Positions 1-6,035 of a DNA stretch of 7,532 nt are shown piece by piece. This stretch comes from an uncultured Ancrocorticia sp. (GTDB taxonomy: Bacteria > Actinomycetota > Actinomycetes > Actinomycetales > Actinomycetaceae), in NCBI GenBank assembly GCA_905373325.1, contig CAJPTB010000081.1, forward strand, positions 1 to 7,532. Direction: 5' to 3'. Each line of letters starts with the position of its first letter. The first letter of the stretch is position 1. The position numbers and the translations under genes are program-made. The notes beneath the pieces are model-generated. The model was not told where the DNA came from, made no database searches, and saw nothing but the letters and a program-made list of their open reading frames with translations.

Positions 1-1183
1 CCGCGCTGCACGGCCACTCCGTTCCCCCTGCTTTCTGCGGGAAACCGGAGGAGAGGGAGGATGTGCGCGGTTTTGCCACCTCGACGCGGTCCAGATCCTC
101 CAGCCGCCGCGCGTCGTCGTTGATTCGCCTGCTTGAAACCTTCTGGGCGCGATCGGCGTAAAACTTTTGGGCCATTCTGACTTCGGTCCGAGGCTTGGCG
201 CGCTTGTGGCCGATAGACGTCGAAGCGCGCGCGTGGGCCTCGATTCGCCGTTTTTCGGCTCGCTGGCTTTCGTAGACCTCGACGTGGGCGGCCCGTGCGC
301 GCCGCTTTTCGGCGAGGTAGTCGGAGTACCCTCCGCCGCTTCGATGGATTCCGCCGTGGAGCTCGCCGCCGTCGGCGCGGGCGAGGGCCTGCCACACCGC
401 GACGTCGAGGTCGAGCGTCCCGGTGGCGACGTCGTCGATGAATGCCCGGTCGTGGCTCGTGAAAAGCACGGGCCCGGCCCACGAACGCATCGTAGCGGAG
501 AGGAATGCTCGGGCCTCGGAGTCGAGGTGGTTTGTCGGCTCGTCGAGGACGAGCGCGGGAGGTCGCACCATGAGCGTCTGAGCCAGGGCCAGGCGCGCAC
601 GCTGGCCGGGGGAGAGGGAGTCGAGCGGGCGGTCCCTCGAGACGCCGCCGAGGCCGAGCCCCGCCAGAGTCGCGCCTATTCTGCTCTCGAGCGTCCACAC
701 GTCGAAGGCCTCCATTTCCGCCGCGAGGCGGTCGTATTCGTCGGCCACGGCGGACGTGAGGCCTTCGGGCGTTTCGGACATGCGCGCTGTCAGCCTTTCG
801 AAGCGTTCGCGCAGGCCGAGGGGACGGCGCAGGGCAGAATCGAGGGAGTCGCCGACCGTGCCGGAGCGTTCCGAATCGCCCGCGCCGACGTGAAGCGCGG
901 CGTCGGGGGACCGCCGTTCGGCGTCGGAGCCCGGGTGCGCAAAGCCGCGAAGGCCGACGTCGAACCCGCCCGACGTCGACGACGCGGATGACGCGGGGGC
1001 CTCGACCTTCCCGGAGTCGGGCTCCAGCTCGCAGGCCGCCAGGCGCAGCAGAGTGGTCTTGCCCGCGCCGTTCGGGCCGACGACGCAAAGGCGTTCGCCG
1101 CCCGCGCACACGAAAGAAACGTCGGTCAGCAGCGGCTCGGACGTGAAAGAAAAATAGGCATGGGAGAAAGATATGACTGACAA
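1..1183 (-). CDS. ABC-F family ATP-binding protein, N-terminal 394 residues (cut by left edge)
   Basis: This is a soluble ABC-F ATPase, a family that binds the ribosomal E site and protects or remodels stalled ribosomes; some members give antibiotic resistance. I translated the minus strand directly and it stays open to base 2. The first ATPase domain shows Walker [10 protein letters not shown] (about residues 36-44), signature LSPGQ (190-194, where LSGGQ is commoner), Walker [13 protein letters not shown] (210-221) and the H-loop SHDR (243-246). A charged linker follows, rich in Arg, Lys and Ala, with [14 protein letters not shown] and [12 protein letters not shown] typical of ABC-F linkers. 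The second ATPase domain lies outside the window. The TTG at 1183-1181 gives [13 protein letters not shown], a normal ABC-F beginning; a GTG at 1192-1190 is the alternative. Neither has a clear Shine-Dalgarno. Residues about 60-110 form a Ser/Gly/Asp-rich stretch where the YLPQ-type Q-loop is expected. The family is certain; substrate and resistance role cannot be read from the sequence. Confidence 0.9.
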   Translation of the reverse strand, partial: MSVISFSHAYFSFTSEPLLTDVSFVCAGGERLCVVGPNGAGKTTLLRLAACELEPDSGKVEAPASSASSTSGGFDVGLRGFAHPGSDAERRSPDAALHVGAGDSERSGTVGDSLDSALRRPLGLRERFERLTARMSETPEGLTSAVADEYDRLAAEMEAFDVWTLESRIGATLAGLGLGGVSRDRPLDSLSPGQRARLALAQTLMVRPPALVLDEPTNHLDSEARAFLSATMRSWAGPVLFTSHDRAFIDDVATGTLDLDVAVWQALARADGGELHGGIHRSGGGYSDYLAEKRRARAAHVEVYESQRAEKRRIEAHARASTSIGHKRAKPRTEVRMAQKFYADRAQKVSSRRINDDARRLEDLDRVEVAKPRTSSLSSGFPQKAGGTEWPCSA

Positions 1184-1207
1184 GAGAAACACCGATCGTT
1201 GTAAAAC

Positions 1208-1260
1208 GGGTAAGGGACGCGGTCTCTCGTTGTCAGCCTGCCATGCGGCCATCGTATACG
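1208..1260. promoter_or_regulatory. Possible back-to-back promoters between the ABC-F and lactate dehydrogenase genes
   Basis: On the plus strand TTGTCA (1230-1235) is followed after 19 nt by TATACG (1255-1260), a plausible but widely spaced -35/-10 pair for the lactate dehydrogenase gene. On the minus strand CTGACA (complement of 1231-1236) is followed after 17 nt by TTACCC (complement of 1208-1213), pointing at the ABC-F gene. The two -35 boxes would overlap. This is consensus matching by eye in a divergent intergenic region, so it is only a candidate. Confidence 0.3.
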
Positions 1261-1292
1261 CGGAGCCTCGGAGACGGCAAGCGGGATTTCGC

Positions 1293-1318
1293 TTTATGCA
1301 AGGATTTCCTTGCGTAAA
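1293..1318 (+). promoter_or_regulatory. Strong inverted repeat in the lactate dehydrogenase leader
   Basis: TTTATGCAAGG and CCTTGCGTAAA form an 11-bp stem with a single G-T wobble and the four-base loop ATTT. It lies about 107 nt upstream of the lactate dehydrogenase start and just downstream of the candidate promoter. As DNA it could be an operator for a dimeric repressor; as RNA it is a stable hairpin. No poly-T run follows, so it is not a classic intrinsic terminator. Confidence 0.5.
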
Positions 1319-1424
1319 TGAGGAGGTTCCCTTAGGGTTGTCGAAGGCAACGACGTCGAACAGCGATGTCCGGCCGGCAAACAGTTTCAAAAGACCTGTA
1401 AACATCCCCAAAGGAGAGGCCAAT

Positions 1425-2690
1425 ATGGTCAAACGTCAGTTCCCGAAGCCCAGCGAGATTTTCGATCTGCTGCATTTCAAAACTCCGACACTGAACGCGA
1501 AGAAACGTCGGCTCGACAAGTCCCTCACCGTGTGGGACTTGCGGAAGATCGCCAAGCGTCGCACGCCGAAGGCCGCCTTCGACTACACGGACGGGGCGGC
1601 CGAGGGCGAGCTCTCGCTCAGGCGCGCCCGCCGCGCCTTCCAGGACATTGAGTTCCATCCGGACATCCTGCATCCGGCCGAGGACGTCGACACCTCGTGC
1701 GAGATCCTCGGCGGGCCGTCGTCGATGCCCTTCGGCATAGCCCCCACGGGCTTCACGCGGCTCATGCAGACCGAGGGCGAAATCGCCGGAGCGGGCGCGG
1801 CGGGAGCGGCCGGCATCCCCTTCACGCTCTCGACGCTGGGAACGACGTCGATCGAGGACGTCAAAGCCGCCAATCCCCGCGGCAGGAACTGGTTCCAGCT
1901 CTACGTCATGCGCAAGCGGGAGATCTCCTACGCGCTCGTCGAGCGCGCCAAGAAGGCGGGATTCGACACGCTGATGTTCACCGTCGACACTCCGGTGGCC
2001 GGCGCGCGCCTTCGGGACAAGCGCAACGGCTTCTCGATCCCGCCCCAGATCACTTTGAAGACGGTGCTCGACGCCGTCCCCCGCCCGTGGTGGTGGTTCG
2101 ATTTCCTGACCACGCCCAAGCTCGAATTCGCCTCCCTGAAGTCGACGGGAGGAACCGTGGGCGAGCTGCTCGACAGCGCTATGGACCCGACCATCAGCCA
2201 CGACGACCTCGCCGTGATTCGAAGCATGTGGAATGGGAAGATCGTCATCAAGGGAGTGCAGACCGTCGCCGACGCGAAGAGGCTCGCCGACGCCGGAGTG
2301 GACGGCGTCCTGCTGTCCAACCACGGCGGCCGCCAGCTTGACCGGGCCCCCGTTCCCTTCCACCTGCTGCCGCACGTGGTCCGCGAGGTCGGCAAGGACA
2401 CGGCCGTGATGGTGGACACCGGCATCATGAACGGCGCGGACATCGTCGCCTCGGTGGCCCTGGGCGCCGATTTTGCGCTCATCGGGCGCGCCTACCTGTA
2501 CGGGCTCATGGCGGGCGGCCGCGCGGGAGTCGATCGCACGATCGCCATTTTGCGCGACGAGCTCGTCCGCACGATGAAGCTGCTGGGAGTCTCCTCGATC
2601 GCGGAGCTGGAGCCCCGCCACATCACCCAGCTCACGCGCTATGTGCCGGTTCCCAAGCTGGCCCAGCACGTGGCGGAGAGCGTCGGCTGA
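1425..2690 (+). CDS. lldD: FMN-dependent L-lactate dehydrogenase (quinone), LldD2 type
   Basis: This 421-residue enzyme of the FMN-dependent alpha-hydroxy-acid dehydrogenase family is expected to oxidise L-lactate to pyruvate at the membrane and pass electrons to quinone. All active-site residues of the family are present: Tyr54 ([10 protein letters not shown]), Tyr160 (WFQLY), Asp188 (TVDTP), Lys276 (VIKGV), His300 and Arg303 (SNHGGRQLD). The FMN phosphate-binding segments [10 protein letters not shown] (331-340) and GRAYLYGL (354-361) are also there. From memory it follows M. tuberculosis LldD2 (Rv1872c) closely along its whole length, including IAKRRTP and [12 protein letters not shown]; no search was run. 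The ATG at 1425 has AAGGAGAGG at 1411-1419 and matches the homologue's start, so the frame's open extension back to 1173 is not coding. Neighbours do not suggest a lactate operon: no permease or LldR is visible. A related hydroxy acid as substrate is possible. Confidence 0.93.
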   Translation: MVKRQFPKPSEIFDLLHFKTPTLNAKKRRLDKSLTVWDLRKIAKRRTPKAAFDYTDGAAEGELSLRRARRAFQDIEFHPDILHPAEDVDTSCEILGGPSSMPFGIAPTGFTRLMQTEGEIAGAGAAGAAGIPFTLSTLGTTSIEDVKAANPRGRNWFQLYVMRKREISYALVERAKKAGFDTLMFTVDTPVAGARLRDKRNGFSIPPQITLKTVLDAVPRPWWWFDFLTTPKLEFASLKSTGGTVGELLDSAMDPTISHDDLAVIRSMWNGKIVIKGVQTVADAKRLADAGVDGVLLSNHGGRQLDRAPVPFHLLPHVVREVGKDTAVMVDTGIMNGADIVASVALGADFALIGRAYLYGLMAGGRAGVDRTIAILRDELVRTMKLLGVSSIAELEPRHITQLTRYVPVPKLAQHVAESVG

Positions 2691-2705
2691 GCATAGCTCG
2701 GCGCG

Positions 2706-2742
2706 CCCAGGCGGCGTTCCCCGAACGGCCGCGCCTGGGTTT
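2706..2742 (+). terminator. Candidate terminator hairpin after the lactate dehydrogenase gene
   Basis: CCCAGGCG (2706-2713) pairs with CGCCTGGG (2732-2739), and inside it CGTTC pairs with GAACG around the loop CCC, giving a bipartite stem. It begins 15 nt after the lactate dehydrogenase stop and is followed by only three T residues, so it is a weak intrinsic terminator by the usual rule. High-GC bacteria often have hairpins with short T-runs at gene ends. Confidence 0.45.
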
Positions 2743-2755
2743 GCCACCCGGCAAA
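2740..2755 (+). repeat. Short hairpin between two larger ones
   Basis: TTTGCC (2740-2745) and GGCAAA (2750-2755) are perfect 6-bp arms around ACCC. The left arm shares the TTT that ends the preceding terminator-like hairpin, so the two structures abut directly. Confidence 0.4.
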
Positions 2756-2771
2756 GCTCGGTGTGGCGCGT

Positions 2772-2813
2772 GCGGCGCCCGGCAGGATGTGTGCCTGCCG
2801 GGCGCCGCCGTTT
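2772..2813 (+). terminator. Very stable 15-bp hairpin, candidate transcription terminator
   Basis: GCGGCGCCCGGCAGG (2772-2786) pairs perfectly with CCTGCCGGGCGCCGC (2794-2808) around a 7-nt loop, then CG and TTT. It is the most stable hairpin I found in the window. It lies between the lactate dehydrogenase stop and the promoter region of the next gene, as expected for a terminator insulating two same-strand genes. The T-run is short, so Rho-assisted termination or protection of the mRNA 3' end is also possible. Confidence 0.6.
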
Positions 2814-2824
2814 CGCACTCGCCG

Positions 2825-2864
2825 CCCTCAGGGTTTTAGAATGAATTTGCAATAACCTTGAGGG
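2825..2864 (+). promoter_or_regulatory. Inverted repeat enclosing a -10-like box upstream of the SRPBCC gene
   Basis: CCCTCAGGGTT (2825-2835) and AACCTTGAGGG (2854-2864) are 11-bp arms with one G-T mismatch, enclosing an 18-nt AT-rich spacer that contains TAGAAT (2837-2842), close to the -10 consensus. The right arm ends five bases before the Shine-Dalgarno of the next gene. The arrangement suits a repressor operator over a promoter; no convincing -35 is visible. Confidence 0.4.
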
Positions 2865-2877
2865 AAGCGAGGAAGCA

Positions 2878-3384
2878 ATGATTCGCAACGTCCACGAACG
2901 CGTCGTCGATGCGCCGATCGAGCGGCTGGGCGCCTTGCTCGACGGGCTCGGCCAAAAGGGCGACCGCCTCTGGCCTTCGCAAAACTGGCCGCCCATGGTG
3001 CTGGACCGACCGGTCTCCGAAGGCGGCGCCGGAGGCCACGGGGCCATCCGCTATCACGTGTCCGAGTACGAGCCCGGCGCGAGGGTCCGTTTCGCCTTCG
3101 AACCCGCCACGGGCATCGACGGCGCGCACGAGCTGAGCCTCGATGAGCTCTCAGACGGCCGCTGCCGCATGAGGCACGTGCTCGTCGGGCGCGCCCGCGG
3201 CCGCATGCGGCCGCTCTTTTCTTTGGCGGTGGAGCCTCTTCACGACGCCGTCGTCGAGGACATGTTCGACAACGCCGAACGCGAGGCGACGGGAACGCTC
3301 GCCCGCCCGGCGAAATGGTCTCTGCGGGTGCGCCTGCTCCGGCGGCTTTTCCACGAAGGGAAACTGGCGACGGACAACAAATAG
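2878..3384 (+). CDS. SRPBCC-fold (START/cyclase-like) hypothetical protein
   Basis: This cytoplasmic 168-residue protein has features of the SRPBCC superfamily, helix-grip folds that hold hydrophobic ligands. The N-terminal strand and helix MIRNVHERVVDAPIERLGALLDGLG (described by its ends, residues 1-25) is the usual SRPBCC opening. GGHGAIRYHVSEYEPGARVRF (about 52-72) gives the paired beta strands, LSLDELSDGRCRMRHVLVG (86-104) the next ones, and about 115-137 the long C-terminal helix. No signal peptide or membrane segment is seen. The ATG at 2878 has GAGGAAG immediately upstream. It is preceded by an inverted repeat around a possible promoter and converges on the TetR-type gene with a 22-nt gap. 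No catalytic residues can be assigned, and the ligand is unknown. The start and frame are secure; the fold assignment is good but from memory. Confidence 0.8.
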   Translation: MIRNVHERVVDAPIERLGALLDGLGQKGDRLWPSQNWPPMVLDRPVSEGGAGGHGAIRYHVSEYEPGARVRFAFEPATGIDGAHELSLDELSDGRCRMRHVLVGRARGRMRPLFSLAVEPLHDAVVEDMFDNAEREATGTLARPAKWSLRVRLLRRLFHEGKLATDNK

Positions 3385-3413
3385 GGGAGGCGGCCGGCGA
3401 AGCGGGCTATTTG
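3378..3413. repeat. Inverted repeat spanning the two convergent stop codons
   Basis: CAAATAG (3378-3384) contains the SRPBCC stop and CTATTTG (3407-3413) is its exact reverse complement, containing the TetR stop. The genes thus end in identical AAA-TAG sequences, and the palindrome covers the whole 22-nt gap. It could pair in either transcript as a weak bidirectional terminator, but there is no T-run and chance is possible. Confidence 0.35.
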
Positions 3414-4231
3414 CGCGAGGCGAATTGCGCGATCGCCATGACGAGGTCCTCGACCCGCGCCCGCGACCAGCGCGTGCGAGGGTCGGGCTCGATGAAGCTG
3501 AAGATAGTCGAGGCCATGATGTAGGTAGAGGGCCTCCATTCGGCGACGTCGGTGCTGCCGAATGCGCGCAGGTAACGCGGGGACTCGTAGGCCGGCCCTC
3601 CTAGGCCTATCTTCGCCACGAGGCCCATGATCGCGGCCCCGGCCGCCCGGCTCATGAGCTCGAAGCCGTCGGGGCCGGCCAGCGGGGGAACGAGGCGGTA
3701 GCCGAGGATCGCCGAGAGCTGGGCGTACACGCGGGCGCGGGCCAGCACGTATCGGTCTTCGGTCGCGGCGAGCTCGGCCGCGACGGCGTCGCGAATGCCG
3801 TCGTCGGCGATCCCCTGGTGGCAGGCGACGAGGGCCGCGAACGTGTTCCACTCCGGGGAGGCGACGATCGAATCGTAGTCGGCGCCGATCGCCACGCGGA
3901 ACATTTCGACGACGACGTTGCGCCGCCCCTGGGCCGTTCCCAGGTGCTCGATGCGGTCGAGCACGATCGCGCCTGCGGGCTCGGCGATGGCCGACTCTGT
4001 CACCGGAAGGGTGGTGCCGCTGGCGAGCTCAAGCAGCACCTCGCCGTAGAACTTGTGGAGTTTGGGCCATCGCCGATACGCCGAATCGCGCGGAACCCCG
4101 GCCTCCTGGACGATCTGTTCGAAGGCGAGGTCGTCCAGCTCCGCGGAAATGCCCTGTTGGTGAACCAGCGAAACGGCGACGTCGAGCATCTTGCGCTCTG
4201 TCTCTCTGTCGTTGATTCGCGTGGTGGGCAT
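3407..4231 (-). CDS. TetR-type transcriptional regulator
   Basis: This DNA-binding repressor-type protein has 274 residues, longer than the usual TetR length of about 190-220. The N-terminal helix-turn-helix runs from about residue 10 to 62: helix one RETERKMLDVAVSLVHQQG, then FEQIVQEAGVPRDSAYRRWPKLHKFY, where the recognition helix is VPRDSAYRRW. The rest is helical and Ala/Leu-rich, consistent with a ligand-binding and dimerisation domain; it includes ELMSRAAGAAIMGLVAKIGLGG and ends in FASRK. The ligand is unknown. The start at 4231 gives MPTTRINDRETE, a normal TetR beginning, but no Shine-Dalgarno precedes it, so the mRNA may be leaderless or weakly initiated. A 250-bp gap separates it from the DUF1304 gene upstream on the same strand, and it converges on the SRPBCC gene. 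It may control itself and the adjacent DUF1304 and SDR genes, but that is inference. Confidence 0.85.
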   Translation of the reverse strand: MPTTRINDRETERKMLDVAVSLVHQQGISAELDDLAFEQIVQEAGVPRDSAYRRWPKLHKFYGEVLLELASGTTLPVTESAIAEPAGAIVLDRIEHLGTAQGRRNVVVEMFRVAIGADYDSIVASPEWNTFAALVACHQGIADDGIRDAVAAELAATEDRYVLARARVYAQLSAILGYRLVPPLAGPDGFELMSRAAGAAIMGLVAKIGLGGPAYESPRYLRAFGSTDVAEWRPSTYIMASTIFSFIEPDPRTRWSRARVEDLVMAIAQFASRK

Positions 4232-4320
4232 GGCAAAAGTTTAACAAGGGCGATGCGGCGGCAGAGGCGGCCGAAACGACACGGACGGCATCCGAACGCA
4301 AGCTGATACAGTAGTGTTTT

Positions 4321-4399
4321 CAATCGACGTGCAGCGCGAATTCCGGCGGTTTTCAGCCGATAGAGCCGCGGCGCTTTTCGCGAACGATTCCAATCGACG
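4321..4399. repeat. Direct repeat CAATCGACG in the TetR upstream region
   Basis: CAATCGACG occurs at 4321-4329 and 4391-4399, 70 bp apart, in the 250-bp gap upstream of the TetR-type gene. Each copy is followed within a few bases by GCGAA. The spacing and location suit regulator sites or a small decayed duplication; two 9-mers alone are weak evidence. Confidence 0.3.
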
Positions 4400-4429
4400 C
4401 GGGCGAAATAGGCTCGCCGGGCGACACTT

Positions 4430-4457
4430 ATGGGCACCGACGGGTAAAGATGCCCAT
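4430..4457. repeat. Perfect 7-bp inverted repeat downstream of the DUF1304 gene
   Basis: ATGGGCA (4430-4436) and TGCCCAT (4451-4457) flank a 14-nt spacer. It lies 24 nt past the DUF1304 stop on the minus strand. A second small hairpin, GCCTA / TAGGC with a 6-nt loop, overlaps that stop codon (about 4480-4495). Neither is followed by a T-run on the minus strand, so terminator, operator and chance all remain open. Confidence 0.35.
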
Positions 4458-4481
4458 CCTGCTAGAGTACTGGGCCGAAGC

Positions 4482-4871
4482 CTAGAGCATTAGGCCCAAA
4501 CCGAGGGATCCTACGGCCAGCAGAGGGAACGCGCCCTGCTTGACAGCGGCGGCCCTGTGCGGCGCGGAGGCGATAAAAAGGACGGCCGCGGCGGCCAGCA
4601 TCGAAGCAGCGCCCGCGAAGGTCAGCGTCAGCCCGACGGCGCTCGATCCGGCGGCCTGCGCGGCGATTCCGACGATCACTAGCAGTGCCAGGAACAGGTT
4701 GTAGAAGCCCTGGTTGAAGGCCATGAACTTCGTCGTCCTCGCCTCCTCGACGGAGCCCGTGCCGAATGCGGCCCGCGCCCGCTCGCTCTCCCAGGCAATC
4801 GACTCGAGATAGAAAATATAAATATGAATGAGCGCGGCGACGGCGGCGAAAATGAATCCTGCGACGATCAT
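4482..4871 (-). CDS. DUF1304 family four-helix membrane protein
   Basis: This is a 129-residue inner-membrane protein of unknown function. Four hydrophobic segments are visible at about residues 2-22, 54-73, 77-101 and 110-129. The DUF1304 hallmarks, recalled from memory, are present: HIYIFYLESIAW at the end of the first helix (16-27), NQGFYNLFLA (54-63) at the start of the second, and KQGAFPLLA (111-119) opening the last. Length and layout fit the family, with no truncation. The ATG at 4871 is preceded by a perfect AAGGAGG at the complement of 4878-4884, spacing 6 nt, one of the best ribosome sites in the window, so it is likely well translated. The SDR gene lies 207 bp upstream and the TetR gene 250 bp downstream, all on the same strand, so an operon is possible but not tight. 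No transport or enzymatic role can be assigned. Confidence 0.85.
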   Translation of the reverse strand: MIVAGFIFAAVAALIHIYIFYLESIAWESERARAAFGTGSVEEARTTKFMAFNQGFYNLFLALLVIVGIAAQAAGSSAVGLTLTFAGAASMLAAAAVLFIASAPHRAAAVKQGAFPLLAVGSLGLGLML

Positions 4872-4884
4872 GGGGCGCCTCCTT

Positions 4885-4909
4885 GAGTTGACGTTCGGTG
4901 AGTTTGACG
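4885..4909 (-). promoter_or_regulatory. Near-direct repeat upstream of the DUF1304 ribosome site
   Basis: On the minus strand CGTCAAACTC (4909-4900) is followed 15 bases later by CGTCAACTC (4893-4885), ending directly against the AAGGAGG. Two such sites about one and a half helical turns apart could bind a regulator, or the repeat could shape the 5' UTR. This is pattern recognition only. Confidence 0.25.
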
Positions 4910-4992
4910 ATTAGCGGCTTGATTGTTGGAGAAGTCGGGCAGCCGACGAGCGCCGGCAGACAACCGGCGAGCGCAAAGCCCGACGGCCCGAG

Positions 4993-5037
4993 AAGCGCCC
5001 GCTCGGCCTGCTTTCGCACGGGCGCAAACGGGCGCTT
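4993..5037 (-). terminator. Candidate hairpin downstream of the SDR gene
   Basis: AAGCGCCCG (4993-5001) and CGGGCGCTT (5029-5037) are perfect 9-bp arms with a 27-nt loop, 42-86 nt past the SDR stop. The motif CGGGCGC is duplicated (5019-5025 and 5029-5035), so the left arm can pair with either copy. Only TT followed by CTC comes after the stem on the minus strand, so intrinsic termination is uncertain. A second small hairpin, CGCCGG / CCGGCG with a 7-nt loop, lies at 4951-4969. Confidence 0.35.
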
Positions 5038-5078
5038 TCACGCAGGGGCGTGCCCTCATAACCGTCATGCCGCAACGG

Positions 5079-5978
5079 CTACTGCGGCCGACGCTGTTGC
5101 GAGCGCCGCGGCTTCCGCCGACTCGGGGTGAAGACGGCCTTTTTTACAAACCAGTCGAAGGCCCTTGTGGGCAGCACCGCATGGGCTGCGACCAGAGGCT
5201 TGGCGCCGAAGCCGATGAGGTAGCGGGGCCGGGGCCGTTTCGCGTTGACGGCCCGCGAAATCGCTCGCACCACGACGTCGGGGTCGGACATCATCTTGCC
5301 CGAATACTGGCGGCGCATGCCTTCCGCAGCCTTGGACGCCGTTTGCTCATACGCCCCGCCCTTCGAGGACTCGGCGAGGTGATCGGCGGCGATGTTCCCC
5401 CATTCGGTTTTGATTCCGCCGGGTTCGATGAGCACGACGTCAATGCCGAACTCGGCTGCCTCCATGCGCAACGCGTCGGAAAGGGCCTCCACCGCGTACT
5501 TTGTGGCGTGGTACCAGCCTCCCATGAACGTGACGAGCCGCCCGCCCATGCTCGAGACGTTGACGATCGTGCCCGATCGCCGCTCGCGCATCTGGGGCAT
5601 GACGGCCTTCGTCAAAGCGGCGAGGCCGAAGACGTTGACGTCGAACTGGCGGCGCGCTTCGTCGATCTCGACGTCTTCGATCGTTCCGAAGGATCCGTAG
5701 CCCGCGTTGTTCACCAGCACGTCGATGCGCCCGCGTTCGGCGACGACCCGCCCGACGGCGTCCTTGCACGCCTCCTCGTCGGTGACGTCAAGCTCGATGG
5801 TGTGCACGCCGTATTCGGTGAGCGGCGCCATCCTTTCGACGCGCCTGGCTGCGCCGTAGACGGAATGGCCCTGCAAGGCCAGCTCTTTCGCCGCCTCGAA
5901 CCCCATGCCGCTGCTTGCGCCGGTGATGAGGATTGCCTTCTTGTCTACGGCTTTGACCGTAGAGGGTTTCTTCGCCAT
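5079..5978 (-). CDS. Classical short-chain dehydrogenase/reductase (SDR)
   Basis: This is a 299-residue NAD(P)-dependent oxidoreductase with a Rossmann fold, cytoplasmic, substrate unknown. Motifs run in the expected order: the nucleotide-binding TGASSGMG at residues 19-26, DVT (64-66), NNAG (90-93), Asn115 in DVNVFG, catalytic Ser143 in NVSS, and YHATK with Tyr156 and Lys160, then EPGGIKTEW. GAARR (42-46), with arginines after the second strand, suggests a preference for NADP(H). The ATG at 5978 is preceded by AAAGGAAG; an in-frame ATG at 6014 would add 12 residues but has no ribosome site. The C-terminus ends in a very basic tail, SRRKPRRSQQRRPQ, not usual for this family. A palindrome at 6008-6035 lies just upstream of the start. 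Relatives act on steroids, retinoids, sugars or ketones, so the substrate cannot be named. No partner enzyme lies next to it. Confidence 0.92.
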   Translation of the reverse strand: MAKKPSTVKAVDKKAILITGASSGMGFEAAKELALQGHSVYGAARRVERMAPLTEYGVHTIELDVTDEEACKDAVGRVVAERGRIDVLVNNAGYGSFGTIEDVEIDEARRQFDVNVFGLAALTKAVMPQMRERRSGTIVNVSSMGGRLVTFMGGWYHATKYAVEALSDALRMEAAEFGIDVVLIEPGGIKTEWGNIAADHLAESSKGGAYEQTASKAAEGMRRQYSGKMMSDPDVVVRAISRAVNAKRPRPRYLIGFGAKPLVAAHAVLPTRAFDWFVKKAVFTPSRRKPRRSQQRRPQ

Positions 5979-6007
5979 CGTCTTCCTTTCATGTAGTTTG
6001 ATTGTTT

Positions 6008-6035
6008 GGATCATTGCCGGATACTTTTGATCCGG
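6008..6035 (-). promoter_or_regulatory. Palindrome upstream of the SDR gene, candidate operator
   Basis: CCGGAT (6017-6022) and ATCCGG (6030-6035) form a perfect 6-bp inverted repeat around ACTTTTG, and GGATCA (6008-6013) pairs with TGATCC (6028-6033), a second, overlapping symmetry. The block lies about 30-57 bp upstream of the SDR ATG, where a repressor could block the promoter. A dimeric TetR-type protein is a natural candidate given the nearby TetR gene, but that link is inference. Confidence 0.45.

Noticed and set aside
167..991. Long plus-strand open frame (274 codons)
   Set aside because: It is antisense to the ABC-F gene, whose minus-strand translation shows Walker A, signature, Walker B and H-loop. 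The plus frame gives an Arg/Gly/Val-rich sequence with no motifs.
1173..1424. 84-residue N-terminal extension of the lactate dehydrogenase frame
   Set aside because: The ATG at 1425 has a clear ribosome site and matches the start of LldD2 homologues. The upstream stretch holds promoter-like and hairpin sequence.
1332..3047. 571-codon minus-strand open frame
   Set aside because: It is antisense to the lactate dehydrogenase and runs into the SRPBCC gene. Its sequence is Arg/His-rich without motifs, a usual shadow in GC-rich DNA.
4308..4325. Operator-like ACAGTAGTGT near a possible TetR promoter
   Set aside because: The dyad has a central mismatch and poor flanking symmetry, so it is too weak to call.
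4898..5996. Plus-strand 77- and 357-codon frames over the SDR region
   Set aside because: The SDR on the minus strand has a full set of family motifs. The plus frames are antisense shadows.
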